A DNA stretch of 64,000 nt, from assembly GCF_001590725.1 (NCBI RefSeq), contig NZ_LQXR01000002.1, forward strand, positions 124,001-188,000. The letters run 5' to 3'. Under the pieces are notes generated by a model. The model did not search any database. It saw only the letters and a list, made by a program, of their open reading frames with translations, and had not been told where the DNA came from. The DNA comes from Snodgrassella sp. CFCC 13594. Its GTDB lineage: Bacteria; Pseudomonadota; Gammaproteobacteria; Burkholderiales; Neisseriaceae. A program made the position numbers and the translations under genes. This document shows positions 9,370 through 18,790 of this stretch, piece by piece (the first letter of the stretch is position 1; each line of letters opens with the position of its first letter).

Positions 9370-11735
9370 TTAGTTGCGCAAGGGCTTGCCGGTGGACAGC
9401 ATGTTTTCAATGCGCTCCAGCGTTTTTTCCTGCTGCAATAGGCCCACAAATACTTGGCGCTCCAAGTCCAGAATCCATTGTTCGTCGACAATAGTGCCTT
9501 CATCGACATCACCGCCGGTCATCACCCAAGCAATTTTGCTGCCGATATAGAAGTCATAATCGCTGATGAAGCCCCCTTCTTTCATGTTGACCAACTGGCC
9601 CATGATGGAAGCAGCGCCCGCACGGCCTGCAACTTTAAAGGTTTTGGGTGTTTCAGGGCGCCAGCCTGCATCAGCCAATGCCCGCGCTTCACTCAAGGCT
9701 ACATACAATAATTCATAGGCATTGAATACCACCACTGCGTCGGCGGTGAGGTGGCCCGTTTCTTTGGCTTCCAATGCGCTGGTGGCCACTTTGGCCATCG
9801 CCACGTTCATGTAGCGATCTTTCAATGCCGCCAAAATATCGCCTTGGCTGGCTTGTGCCGCGCGCAGGGCGAATTCTTTGCTGCCGCCGCCGGCCGGGAT
9901 CAGGCCCACGCCCACTTCTACCAAGCCAATGTAGCTTTCCAAGGCTGCCACTACTTTATTGCTGTGCATCACAAATTCACAGCCGCCACCAAATGCAAAG
10001 CCCTGCACTGCAGAAATGGTGGGAATCTGGCTGTAGCGCAGGCGCATGGCGGTATCTTGGAATTGTTTGATCATTGCCTCAATTGCCACCATGTCACCCG
10101 TGGCAAAGGCCGGCATCATGGATTTTAAATCGGCACCCACCGAGAAAGGCGCATCCGGCGCCCAAATCACCAAGGCGTCAAAGCGTTCTTCGGCAATATC
10201 AATGGCTTGATTGAGGCCATCCAAAACGGCTTTACTGACTGCGCGCATTTTATTGCGGTTTTCCACCACCAAAACTTTGCCATCCAGTGTAAAGGCACGA
10301 ATGACTTCGGTTTCAAAAATGGTTTCACCCAAAATTTTGTCGCTTTCGCCCAAAAGTTTGGCTGGCGCATATTGGCGTTGGTAAACGTCCAATGAAGAGC
10401 GTGGATCGAATTGACCTGTTTTAAAATTCAGGCTGCCTGAATCTTGGTGGAATGCGTCAATATTTTTCAGCCAAGTCGGCAGCGGTGCAGTGCTCATGGC
10501 TTTACCTGCAGCGATGTCTTCTTCTATCCATGCGGCCACTTGCTGTATGCCCGCCGCTTGCCATGTTTCCAGTGGGCCCAAATCCCAACCAAAACCCCAA
10601 CGGATGGCGAAATCAACATCACGGGCGTTTTGCGCAATGGTTTCTGCTTGTACGGCGATGTAATGGAATACATCGCGGAAGCTGGCCCACAAGAATTGGG
10701 CTTGGGGGTTGTGGCTGGCGCGCAAGGCGGCGAGTTTTTTACCCCAGTTTTTTTCTTTCAGAATCTCAGTGACTTCAGCATCGGCGCGTTGATTGGATGG
10801 CACATAATCCATGTGCTCCGGATCAAACATCATGATGCGCTTGCCTTCTTTTTTGAAAATACCAGCTTTGGTTTTGGCGCCCAATGCACCTTGTTCGATC
10901 AGGGTATGTAGCCACTGAGGCAAAGTGAAATGCGCATGCCATGGGTCATTGGGTAAATTGGTGTCCATGGTTTTGGCCACATGAGCGAACGTATCCAAGC
11001 CCACCACATCGGCGGTACGGAATGTGGCTGATTTAGGACGACCTAAGCGTTTGCCCGTTAAGTCATCGACCACATCGAAGCGCAAGTCAAATTGCTTGGC
11101 GTTGTAAATGGTGGCGAGCATGGAGAATACGCCAATGCGATTGGCCACGAAATTAGGCGTATCTTTGGCGCGCACCACGCCTTTGCCCAAGGTGGATACC
11201 AGAAAACGCTCTAAGTTATCCAAATATTGATTTTCAGTAGCGGCACAAGGAATCAACTCCACCAAATGCATGTAGCGCGGCGGGTTGAAAAAATGTACGC
11301 CGCAGAAGCGATGCTTTAATTCTGCCGGGAATACCCCGCCCAGCGTTTCAATAGACAAGCCTGAAGTATTGGTGGCGAAAATGGTTTGGGCGCCTAAATG
11401 AGGCGCCACTTTGGCATACAGCGATTCTTTGATGTCCAATCGCTCGGCCACAGCCTCAATGACCAAGTCACAATTTTGCAGTTTGTCTAAATCGTCTTCG
11501 TAATTGGCTGCCTGAATATAATCCAGCGTGTCTTTGCAGGCCAAAGGCGCGGGCTTCTGTTTTTTCAATGCCGCTAAGGCTTCTGTACGATGGCATTTTT
11601 GGGGCCTTCTTTGGCCGGCAAATCGAACAGGACGGTGGGTACTTTGGCGTTGGCCAGATGAGCTGCGATTTGCGCACCCATCACCCCTGCGCCCAATACG
11701 GCAACTTTACGTACCACAAATTTCTCTTGTGACAT
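9370..11735 (-). pseudogene. fadN: 3-hydroxyacyl-CoA dehydrogenase/enoyl-CoA hydratase (FadN type), single frameshift
   Basis: This bifunctional beta-oxidation enzyme hydrates enoyl-CoA and oxidises 3-hydroxyacyl-CoA. The order is dehydrogenase first (NAD motif [14 protein letters not shown] near residue 15), hydratase last (GGGCEFVMHSNKV and VGLIPAGGG). This is the reverse of E. coli FadB and the same as Bacillus FadN, including the C-terminal GKPLRN. ATG 11735 follows GAGGTCACC. The frame breaks near 11578-11584: one more A in CAGAAGCC restores [16 protein letters not shown]. The repaired protein is about 788 residues, the usual FadN length. A DUS is embedded in the coding region at 10430-10441. 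Confidence 0.88.
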
Positions 11736-11763
11736 GGTGACCTCTTTTTCTTCGGTTAAATAC

Positions 11764-11812
11764 AAACCGCGTGTCAGGCAGCCTCAATGTCTGCTACCTG
11801 AAAGCGCGGTTT
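11764..11812. terminator. Stem-loop after fadL
   Basis: AAACCGCG (11764-11771) pairs with CGCGGTTT (11805-11812), with an inner TCAGG/CCTGA stem made of two diverged DUS copies. It lies eight bases beyond the fadL stop and before fadN. It lacks a clear T-run, so it may be a processing or stability element rather than a strong terminator. Confidence 0.55.
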
Positions 11813-11819
11813 ACGCGGG

Positions 11820-13471
11820 TTAAAACTTATAGGTGTATTGCACACCCAAAATTTGGGCATGACTCTTAAATTCGGTGCTGCCATTGGTGCGGCTGGAGAC
11901 GCAAGCAACCGAACCTTCGCCACTGGATGTGCCGCCGCACCAGCCGTTTACATTGGCTTTGGCGCCTTGGATGTAAATATAGCTATAGGCCACATTCAGG
12001 GTATTTTGTTTGTTGATATCGTATTTGGCACCCAATGAATACCAAATGCGGTTGGCGTCAGGCAGCGTGCTCATTCGGAAATTGCTGCTACGCACCGGCG
12101 ATTGGTCGTAGGACACACCAAAACGCAGTTGCAATGGGTCGTTGACTTGGTAAGAAGCGCCCACGCCCACGCGCCAAGTATTACGCCAGTTTGGGTTGAG
12201 GATGGTGGTGTCGCTGGTGGTGGTGCCCCCATTTTGGGGATCCGCTACCAGTTTTTCATGTTCAAATTGCAAATAAGCCTTGTTGAAACGAGAGTGACGA
12301 GTCCACGTTAAATCGCCAAATACATTCCATTTGGGGTTGATTTTCCACATGCCGTGCACGGACAGGCTTTCCGGTGTGGTAATTTTTACTTTTGCGTCTT
12401 CTTTTGCTACGTAGCCGTTACTGCGGATGCCTTGAGTGGCAATTTGACCCAAAGCGGGATCACTGAAAATATCACCACTCAATTTCCATTCGGCATCGCC
12501 TTTTAAAGTATGGTCTACTTTCGAGCGGTAATTCACACCCACGCGGAACGAATCATTGATGTCCCACAGCCATGCCAAATTATAACCAAAGCCCCAATCG
12601 CCACCGGTAACATCTGCATAGCCATCTGCTTTGCCATTACCAAATTGGCTCATCATGCCTGCGGCTTGTGTGGCCAATCCTTTGTATTTTACGGCTTCAG
12701 CAGCAGCGGCTTGGGCAGCGGCACCATATTGAGCTGCTGCTGCGGTGTTGCCAGCCGCAGCAGCGGCTTGAGCGGCGGCTTGGGCTTGTTGAGCGGCGGT
12801 GGCGTATTGTTGTGCCGCACCCGCTGCTTTTTGTGCGCTTTGAGCGGCACTGGCTTGGAGCGCGGAGCCGAAATTAGCAAATTGGCGCAAGTGCGCCTTG
12901 GTGTGTTGCGCCACCAACCTACGGCAACAGAATGATGATCATTGATTTTGTATGCCAGTGTGGGTTGGATGGCGATGGTTTCCAAGCCCAAGCGGTTGAG
13001 GTTGTAACGCAACACGGAATCCTTGTCATAATCCGTGCCTGAACCAAAAGGGACGTAAATGCCCAAACCGAAAGTCAATTGATCGTTGATTTTATGCGAA
13101 GCATAGGCATGCGGGGCGATGACGATGTCGTCAGAAATTTTACCTGAAGTACTGCCTTCCACTGGCTGCTGCTGCCCGTTAGTCAACACGCTGGCGGGGT
13201 ATTGGGCTTCGGCATTTTTGTATTTCACACTGGGGGCCACCACATTGAGGTTGATGGTGGCTTGGGTGCCATCCAGCTTGGTTAAACCGGCTGGGTTGTA
13301 AAACAACGTAGACGGATCAGCGGCTTCCGCGGCCGAAGAATTGGCAGTGGATTGGCTGCTAACCGATTGTGTCCCGAAATGATAACCGGATGCCCAAGCG
13401 CCTTGCGCCCAGAATGCCGTGCCTATCAGTAAAGTGGTGGCTTTGATTACAGTCAGTGGTGTTTTTGTCAT
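11820..13471 (-). pseudogene. fadL: FadL/P1-family outer-membrane transporter, single frameshift
   Basis: This outer-membrane beta-barrel imports long-chain fatty acids. The N-terminus has a signal peptide and the family hallmark GYHFGTQSVSSQSTANSSAAEA followed by a YNPAGL motif. The C-terminus ends in an aromatic residue (YTYKF) as barrels do. It follows the meningococcal P1-like porin along its length. ATG 13471 has GGAGA upstream. The frame breaks near 12916, where one extra base in the AA pair restores HHSVAVGLVAQHTKAH. The repaired length of about 550 residues is roughly 80 more than the Neisseria homologue, because an Ala/Gln-rich insert (about 12670-12850) fills one predicted extracellular loop. 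Confidence 0.88.
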
Positions 13472-13560
13472 TATGGTTTCTCCAAGAAACAAGGTGTGTC
13501 AGTAGATGCAAACAAAAAAATCAACAGGTTTAATTGCGTGTTGAGTTTTCATTCTATACC

Positions 13561-13573
13561 GAAACAGGTCTTG
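13561..13573 (-). promoter_or_regulatory. Possible weak TetR/PsrA-like half-conserved operator upstream of fadL
   Basis: On the minus strand the site reads CAAGA-CCT-GTTTC. One half matches the GTTTC/G half-site of the tandem palindromes before tetR and the other is degenerate. A TTGACG hexamer lies upstream (near 13606-13611) as a possible -35 box. The assignment is tentative. Confidence 0.3.
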
Positions 13574-13723
13574 TATATCTACTCTAATTCTCACAATTAT
13601 TAACACGTCAAGGCTTTATTTATTGTGCATTGCAGCACTTATTGTTTACATAAATTTGATTATTTTCTCGTTAATAATCTCATTCGGACGGTGCTTTTTT
13701 ATTGACTACATCTCAATTAACTT

Positions 13724-13763
13724 ATTCAGGCAGCCTAAGTGTAGCCTGCTAGGCTGCCTGAAT
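13724..13763. terminator. Inverted DUS pair after fadE
   Basis: TTCAGGCAGCCT (13725-13736) and AGGCTGCCTGAA (13751-13762) with flanking complementary bases form a 14-bp stem five bases beyond the fadE stop codon. It separates fadE from the fadL promoter region (13472-13723), which is AT-rich and gene-free. Confidence 0.8.
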
Positions 13764-13767
13764 GGGG

Positions 13768-16205
13768 TTAAAACACGTGCCGTTGCAGCAAGTTTGGATC
13801 GAAATCGTGCAATTGCATGTCAAAATCATCCACCATGATGACATCACGCTTGAGCTTGCGAGCCCGAGTGATGGCATCAAAATCGTCTTGGCTAATGATG
13901 TTTTTAGACAACGCTTCTTGCAATTGGTCGGCAGGTGAGATGGCGCTGAATTCGGCATTGCGTGCCATATGGCGCAGTTTTTTCTCCAGTGCCTCTGTGG
14001 CCAATACGGCGGCATGTGCCGGTGCCAATACGCCAATCGGTTCGTTTTCATCTTGCGGAATATACATATTGGCGGCCAAGCGGCTTAGGGTTTCGTCACC
14101 TTGCATCATGGCCTTGGCCACTTTTGTACCGACTTTATCTGAGGGTGGTGCAATACGCAGTCCGGTGGGCAAGATTAAAATTCTCAATAGCCAAGCCAGC
14201 GGGCGAGCGGGTAGGTTTTTGAGTACCCCATCCATTGCTGTTTGGGCATCAAACAGTGCTTGTTGGGCGGCATATTGCATCAGGGGCTCATCGGCTTTGG
14301 TGGCACCTTCTTTCTCAAAACGTTTCACCACCGCGCTGCAAATGAAGAGCTGCGATAGCACATCTCCCAGTCGAGCCGATAATTTTTCTTTAAACTTCAA
14401 GGAGCCGCCTAAGCTAAACATAGACATGTCTGCCAATAGCGCGAAATTGGCTGCCACTCGGTTCATTTGTTTGTAATAGCGTGCGCTAACGCCCGATTTG
14501 GGGCTGTGGCTAAAGGCGCCGTTGGTCAACCCCAGCCAGAAGCTACGGAAAATATTGGTGAGAATGAAGTGGCCATGAGCACTGAATGCCTGATCAAATG
14601 CCACACCATCATTACTCATGGCGGCTTGCATTTCTTTCAATACAAAAGGATGGCAACGAATCGCGCCTTGGCCAAAGATCATCATGCTGCGCGTGAGGAT
14701 ATTGGCCCCTTCCACCGTAATGGCAATCGGAATGGAAGAATAGCCGTTGGCCAGATAATTGCGAGGTCCCCATACCACGGTTCGCCCCCCATGGATATCC
14801 ATGGCATCGTTAATGGTTTTGCGATAACGCTCGGTATTGTGGTATTTCAAGATGGCTGAAATCACACTGGGTTTTTCGCCCAAGTCTAATGCCGTTAAGG
14901 CCAAATCTTGGCTGGCTTCCATTTGATAGGTATATGCACCTATGCGAGCCAGAGCCTCATCGACCCCTTCAAACTTGCCAATTGGGAGGCCAAATTGGTC
15001 GCGGATGCGGGCATATAGGCTGGTGGTGTAGCTGGCAACTTTGCCTGCCGCCACAGAGTTGGCGGGCAGCGAAATGCAACGACCCACCGATAAGCATTCA
15101 ATCAGCATTTGCCAGCCTTTGCCTGCATAGGCAACCCCGCCAATAATGTAATCTAAGGGAATGAAAACATCTTTGCCCCAGGTCGGGCCATTCATGAACA
15201 CTGAGCCAGAAGGATAGTGGCGACGACCGATCTCAACACCGGCCACATTGGTGGGCACCAGCGCGCAAGTAATGCCAATATCTTTGGTGTCGCCGAGCAA
15301 ACCGTCGGGGTCATACATTTTGAATGCTAAGCCCAATACGGTGGCGATGGGTGCCAAGGTAATCCAGCGTTTTTCCCAAGATAGGCGAATGCCAAGGATG
15401 TCTTTGTGCGCCTCACCCGTAATGGGATCCGTAAAGTCGCCCTTGCAAACCACACCGAAATCTGGGATGCCGCCGGCATCTGAGCCAGCATGCGGGCTGG
15501 TTAAGGCAAAACAAGGAATATCAATGCCCTTGGCCAGACGCGGTAAATAATAGTCTTTCTGTGCTTCAGTGCCATAGTGTTGCAGTAGTTCGCCTGGGCC
15601 CAATGAATTGGGCACCATGACAGTTACCGCCGCGCTACCGCAGCGGGTGCCGATTTTCATGACCACTTTGGCATGGGCATAATTGGAGAAATCCAAACCG
15701 CCATATTGCTTTTTAATGATCATGCCTAAGAAACCATGATCTTTGATGAATTGCCAAGCTTCTGGTGGCAAATCTTTGCGGTTGTGGGTGATGTCCCAGT
15801 CATCCAGCATGGCGCATAGTTCTTCTACCGGGCCATCAATAAAAGCCTGTTCGGTTTCATTTAACGTTGGATCAGGATAGTTGAGTAATTTGCTGAAATT
15901 GGGTTTGCCTGAAAATAATTCACCATCCCACCATACTGTGCCAGCATTGATGGCAGCCTGTTCAGTGTCCGACATGGGCGGCGTCACCTTTTTGAATACC
16001 CCAAAAATGGGCGCGGTCATCAGCGACGTACGGGGGAGAAGCAGCTCAATACCGCAATGACGGCCACCACAATGGCGCCTACCCACCACCAATCTGCCTG
16101 CCCCAGCGCCAAGCCGGCGATGGCAGCGATGGCCAATATCCAACCATTGGCTCGCCAATAAGCGGCAATGCCCAATAGCACCAGCATTAAAAGAATACTC
16201 AACAT
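13768..16205 (-). pseudogene. fadE: Acyl-CoA dehydrogenase FadE, frameshift near N-terminus
   Basis: FadE is the membrane-associated flavoenzyme that oxidises acyl-CoA to enoyl-CoA. The long frame matches E. coli FadE throughout (TAPIFGVFKKVTPPMS, NSLGPGELLQHYGT, CFALTSPHAGSDAG, ITVEGANILTRSMMIFGQGAIRCHP). The proper N-terminus is the hydrophobic MLSILLMLVLLGIAAYW segment, starting at ATG 16205 behind AGAGAGG, and ends in a different frame at 16020. One missing base between about 16020 and 16050 reconciles them and gives about 812 residues against 814 in E. coli. It follows tetR by 51 bases on the same strand and is probably in its operon. Confidence 0.88.
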
Positions 16206-16256
16206 TTCTGCCTCTCTTTATCAAGGTTTGTTATGTGTAAAAATGTTTTACTGCCA

Positions 16257-16895
16257 TTATGCCGGGGCTGTTAACCCGGCGACCACAAACGGTTTTACAT
16301 AGCGGGCCACTTGCTGCGGATCCTTGGCATTGACTGCCGCTCCTGGCGCCAGCGCTTTCACCACATCATTGCCGGCAAAAGCGTTAAACAAAGTACTTAA
16401 AGCCAAATGCATGCGCCACCGCACGGTTTCGGCAGGTAAATTTGGAAGACTGTGTGCAAAGGCTGCCTGAAGCTGTTCTGCCAATTCACCATGCTCGGTA
16501 ATCAGACGGTCACGAAACGGTTTATATTCATCCAACATCAAGCGTGAAACCAACTTCGATAGAGCCGCTGCATGGCGCTCTTGAATCAAATCAAAACAAG
16601 CGTGCACAAAGGCATCCACCACGTCCTCTGCTTGCAGCGCACCACTGTGGGCTTTGGCCTGATGCAATCCATCTAAAACCGACTTCACAAAAGGGGCGAT
16701 ACGGCGATTCAGTACCGCCACAAATAAGGCTTCTTTACTGCCGAAGTGATAATGAACCGCCGCCACATTGGCTTCTGCATCACGCGTGATTTGGCGCAAC
16801 GATGAGGCGAAAAAGCCGTGTACCGCAAAATGCTCTTCGGCCGCGTGTAATAAGCGGTCTATGGTTTGAGTGTCTTGGACGGCAGAGGAGGACAT
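16257..16895 (-). CDS. TetR-family regulator, probable fatty-acid (PsrA-like) repressor
   Basis: This is a 212-residue protein. Residues about 10-60 form the TetR helix-turn-helix (LLHAAEEHFAVHGFFASSLRQITRDA, split over two helices, then NVAAVHYHFGSKEALF). This part resembles Pseudomonas PsrA, which senses long-chain acyl-CoA. ATG 16895 was chosen because it begins the domain; the longer frame upstream would run through the promoter. The gene stands immediately before fadE on the same strand and behind tandem palindromes that overlap its own promoter. Autoregulation and control of the fad genes are therefore likely but inferred. Confidence 0.85.
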   Translation of the reverse strand: MSSSAVQDTQTIDRLLHAAEEHFAVHGFFASSLRQITRDAEANVAAVHYHFGSKEALFVAVLNRRIAPFVKSVLDGLHQAKAHSGALQAEDVVDAFVHACFDLIQERHAAALSKLVSRLMLDEYKPFRDRLITEHGELAEQLQAAFAHSLPNLPAETVRWRMHLALSTLFNAFAGNDVVKALAPGAAVNAKDPQQVARYVKPFVVAGLTAPA

Positions 16896-16908
16896 GCGGT
16901 ATCCGATT

Positions 16909-16922
16909 AAAACAAGTGTTTG
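16909..16922. promoter_or_regulatory. Operator-like palindrome 1 before tetR-fadE
   Basis: On the plus strand AAAAC-AAGT-GTTTG. It matches the G/CAAAC-N2-4-GTTTG/C form described for PsrA sites at nine of ten defined positions. It lies where transcription from the promoter at 16924-16952 would begin. Confidence 0.55.
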
Positions 16923-16935
16923 AAACATACGTTTT
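16922..16935. promoter_or_regulatory. Operator-like palindrome 2 before tetR-fadE
   Basis: On the plus strand GAAAC-ATAC-GTTTT, abutting palindrome 1 at base 16922. It covers the -10 box of the tetR promoter, so a bound repressor would block polymerase. Confidence 0.55.
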
Positions 16936-16952
16936 AAAAATAGCTTTGTCAA
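16924..16952 (-). promoter_or_regulatory. Sigma70-type promoter of tetR-fadE
   Basis: On the minus strand a perfect -35 box TTGACA (16947-16952) is followed after 17 bases by TATGTT (16924-16929). The start codon is about 28 bases downstream of the -10 box. The two palindromes overlap the -10 box and the expected start point. Confidence 0.75.
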
Positions 16953-17107
16953 ACACAAAGAATTGATTTCCAGAAAATTTTTTAAAGTAATTTCTCTAGA
17001 ATTTTGCAGTAAAAGTGCTGAAAAACCTTCAGGCAACATGGTTGAAGCATGGTTTTTTATGCTGCGCCTGCGTACACTGTGGCCCATCATCTGTTCGGGA
17101 TAGTGAC

Positions 17108-17629
17108 ATGTTAAAACGCTTGTTGGCGGTATGGCCGCTGTGGATACTGTGGCTTGATCTGCTGTATGGCTTTTTTTTGAATATGGGCAAAAGTTTGTCT
17201 ATGGGGCGTGCGATTTCGCCCAAAAGTGGGCTACCGCTTTCTCCCGATATTGCGTTTAGTTGGCTACAGGTGTTGGCCAATGGGGGCATGATTGTGGCGA
17301 TTTCGTTTGGCTTTTTAACAGTGTTGCAATTGAGTCGGGCGATTCAAGAAAACACCGCTTGGGCATTTTCGCCCGGTAGGCTGGTAGGCTTGGTGGCGGT
17401 GTTGGCGTTCAGTTTGCCTGCATGGTGGCAATGGGGCTGGGCCTTGTGGGATTTGCTGCATGGTCACTGGGTAGTGGATATCCATAATATCCGTTATCTG
17501 GTTGTTGCCCTGTTGATGCCTTACCCTGCTTGGTTAACCATAAAATTATTGTGTCGTAACTACACCAGAACCAAACCGCAATCGTCCGAGCCGGTAATCG
17601 CGTCTGAAGAGGTGAATCGAGTTGAATAA
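17108..17629 (+). CDS. Four-helix inner-membrane protein, function unknown
   Basis: This is a 173-residue protein starting MLKRLLAVWPLW. Four hydrophobic segments are visible, at about residues 5-22, 52-75, 94-112 and 128-150. The C-terminal tail is polar and ends in RTKPQSSEPVIASEEVNRVE. No family was recognised, although the general layout recalls small DUF2975-like membrane proteins. It is transcribed away from tetR and stands alone. The upstream frame extension (17015-17107) lacks a better start. Confidence 0.55.
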   Translation: MLKRLLAVWPLWILWLDLLYGFFLNMGKSLSMGRAISPKSGLPLSPDIAFSWLQVLANGGMIVAISFGFLTVLQLSRAIQENTAWAFSPGRLVGLVAVLAFSLPAWWQWGWALWDLLHGHWVVDIHNIRYLVVALLMPYPAWLTIKLLCRNYTRTKPQSSEPVIASEEVNRVE

Positions 17630-17921
17630 AAGTTCAATGATGTCTGTGCTTAGACAATGGTAGCGCGCTTGGATCACATTCTTTAACGCAAGGCTGCAAA
17701 GCATTGATGTGGGTGAGTGAGTAGGTAGCCCAGCTAAATAATCATGGGCATGACTGAGGCAATGTTGTTTATGCTGCTGGCAGCAAGCGGTTGATCAGGT
17801 TGTGGCGGGTGAGCGTGAACTGTCGGCAGCAAACGAGTTGATTGTCATTGAAGCATTGCTCGTGTGGAGGTTGCACGCTATTTTGTTTTCAGGCAGCCTT
17901 GATAATAAAGGGTACTGGGTG
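17630..17921. other. Gap with one DUS and no supported gene
   Basis: This stretch between the membrane protein and the end of moeB carries a full DUS at 17888-17899 (TTCAGGCAGCCT). Minus-strand codons beyond the moeB stop stay open in another frame, but this is a shadow. Nothing else was recognised. Confidence 0.35.
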
Positions 17922-18677
17922 TTATTCAATGCTGCCGCAAATGGGGCAATGGGTTTGGGCCGTGATGCGTAAACGTTGCCATTGGAATGTGCGGGCATCA
18001 AAACAATGCAAATAGCTGCTGCTATCTTGGTTGAGATTGGCCAATAATTTGAGTGCTTCGTTGGCTTGTGCGGCGCCCATGATGCCCAAAAGAGGCGCGA
18101 ATACACCATTTTTGGCGCAACTGGCGTCGCTGTCGTCAAAATCGCCATCAAACAAGCATTGATAGCAGGGGCCATGCCCTTGGCGAAAGTCATATACCGC
18201 CAGCTGTCCTGCAAATACCAGCGCTGAAGCGGAAACCAGCGGTTTGCGCGCAGCAAAGCAGCAGCGATTGATGAGTTGCCGCGTGGCGTAGTTGTCTGTG
18301 CAATCCAGCACCACATCAACTAAAGGCAATTGTGTGGCGAGAAAAGATTCATCGGCACGTTGGATGTGGCTGCTGATCTGGGTGTCGGGGTTGTGTTGGC
18401 GCAATCGCAGGCTTAATGCTTGCGCTTTGGGTTGGTTTATGTCGGTTGCTGTGAACCAAAATTGCCGCTGCAAATTGCTTGCATCCACGGTGTCGTCATC
18501 GACCAGGGTAATGTGTCCAACACCGCTGCTGACCAGGTAGGCTAAGGCCGGATGTGCCAGCCCGCCACAACCGACTACCAGCACCCGCCCCGATAAAATG
18601 GCTTGCTGGCCAGCCATATCGATGTCATCAAGTAAAATGTGGCGGCTGTAACGCAGAAGTTGGGTATCGTTAATCAT
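17922..18677 (-). CDS. moeB: ThiF/HesA-family adenylyltransferase, probably MoeB
   Basis: MoeB activates the C-terminal glycine of MoaD by adenylation for molybdopterin synthesis; related proteins activate ThiS. At 251 residues it shows the start LLRYSRHILL, an ATP loop VVGCGGLAHPALAYL, DDDTVDASNLQRQ, the DCTDNYATRQLIN motif and two zinc-binding CxxC pairs (CYQC and CPIC). The usual GLGSPA in the ATP loop is replaced by GLAHPA. No moa genes lie nearby, so MoeB and ThiF-like roles cannot be told apart by context. Confidence 0.8.
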   Translation of the reverse strand: MINDTQLLRYSRHILLDDIDMAGQQAILSGRVLVVGCGGLAHPALAYLVSSGVGHITLVDDDTVDASNLQRQFWFTATDINQPKAQALSLRLRQHNPDTQISSHIQRADESFLATQLPLVDVVLDCTDNYATRQLINRCCFAARKPLVSASALVFAGQLAVYDFRQGHGPCYQCLFDGDFDDSDASCAKNGVFAPLLGIMGAAQANEALKLLANLNQDSSSYLHCFDARTFQWQRLRITAQTHCPICGSIE

Positions 18678-18790
18678 GGCAAAAACACCAAGTTGACAAA
18701 GCAGGGTCGCTGACCCAATGAGGAATTCGGTGTACGATTATACCCCTTTGCCCAGGTCTTGCCGGGCTGCCTGAACACCTTGGCTGGATT

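Noticed and set aside
9290-9512. Long N-terminal extension of FadA reading MMSMKALLS
   Set aside because: It is out-of-frame read-through over the fadN end. The true FadA N-terminus is in another frame from ATG 9289, so the extension only reflects the frameshift.
12660-12917. Plus-strand reading of the Ala/Gln-rich part of fadL as a separate gene
   Set aside because: It is the complement of a repetitive coding region and has no start signal.
16896-17090. Extended N-terminus of the TetR regulator
   Set aside because: It would run through the promoter and both palindromes. The TetR domain starts at ATG 16895.
17795-18319. Minus-strand 174-codon frame overlapping moeB
   Set aside because: It is a shadow of moeB in another frame with no start signal and no protein-like pattern.
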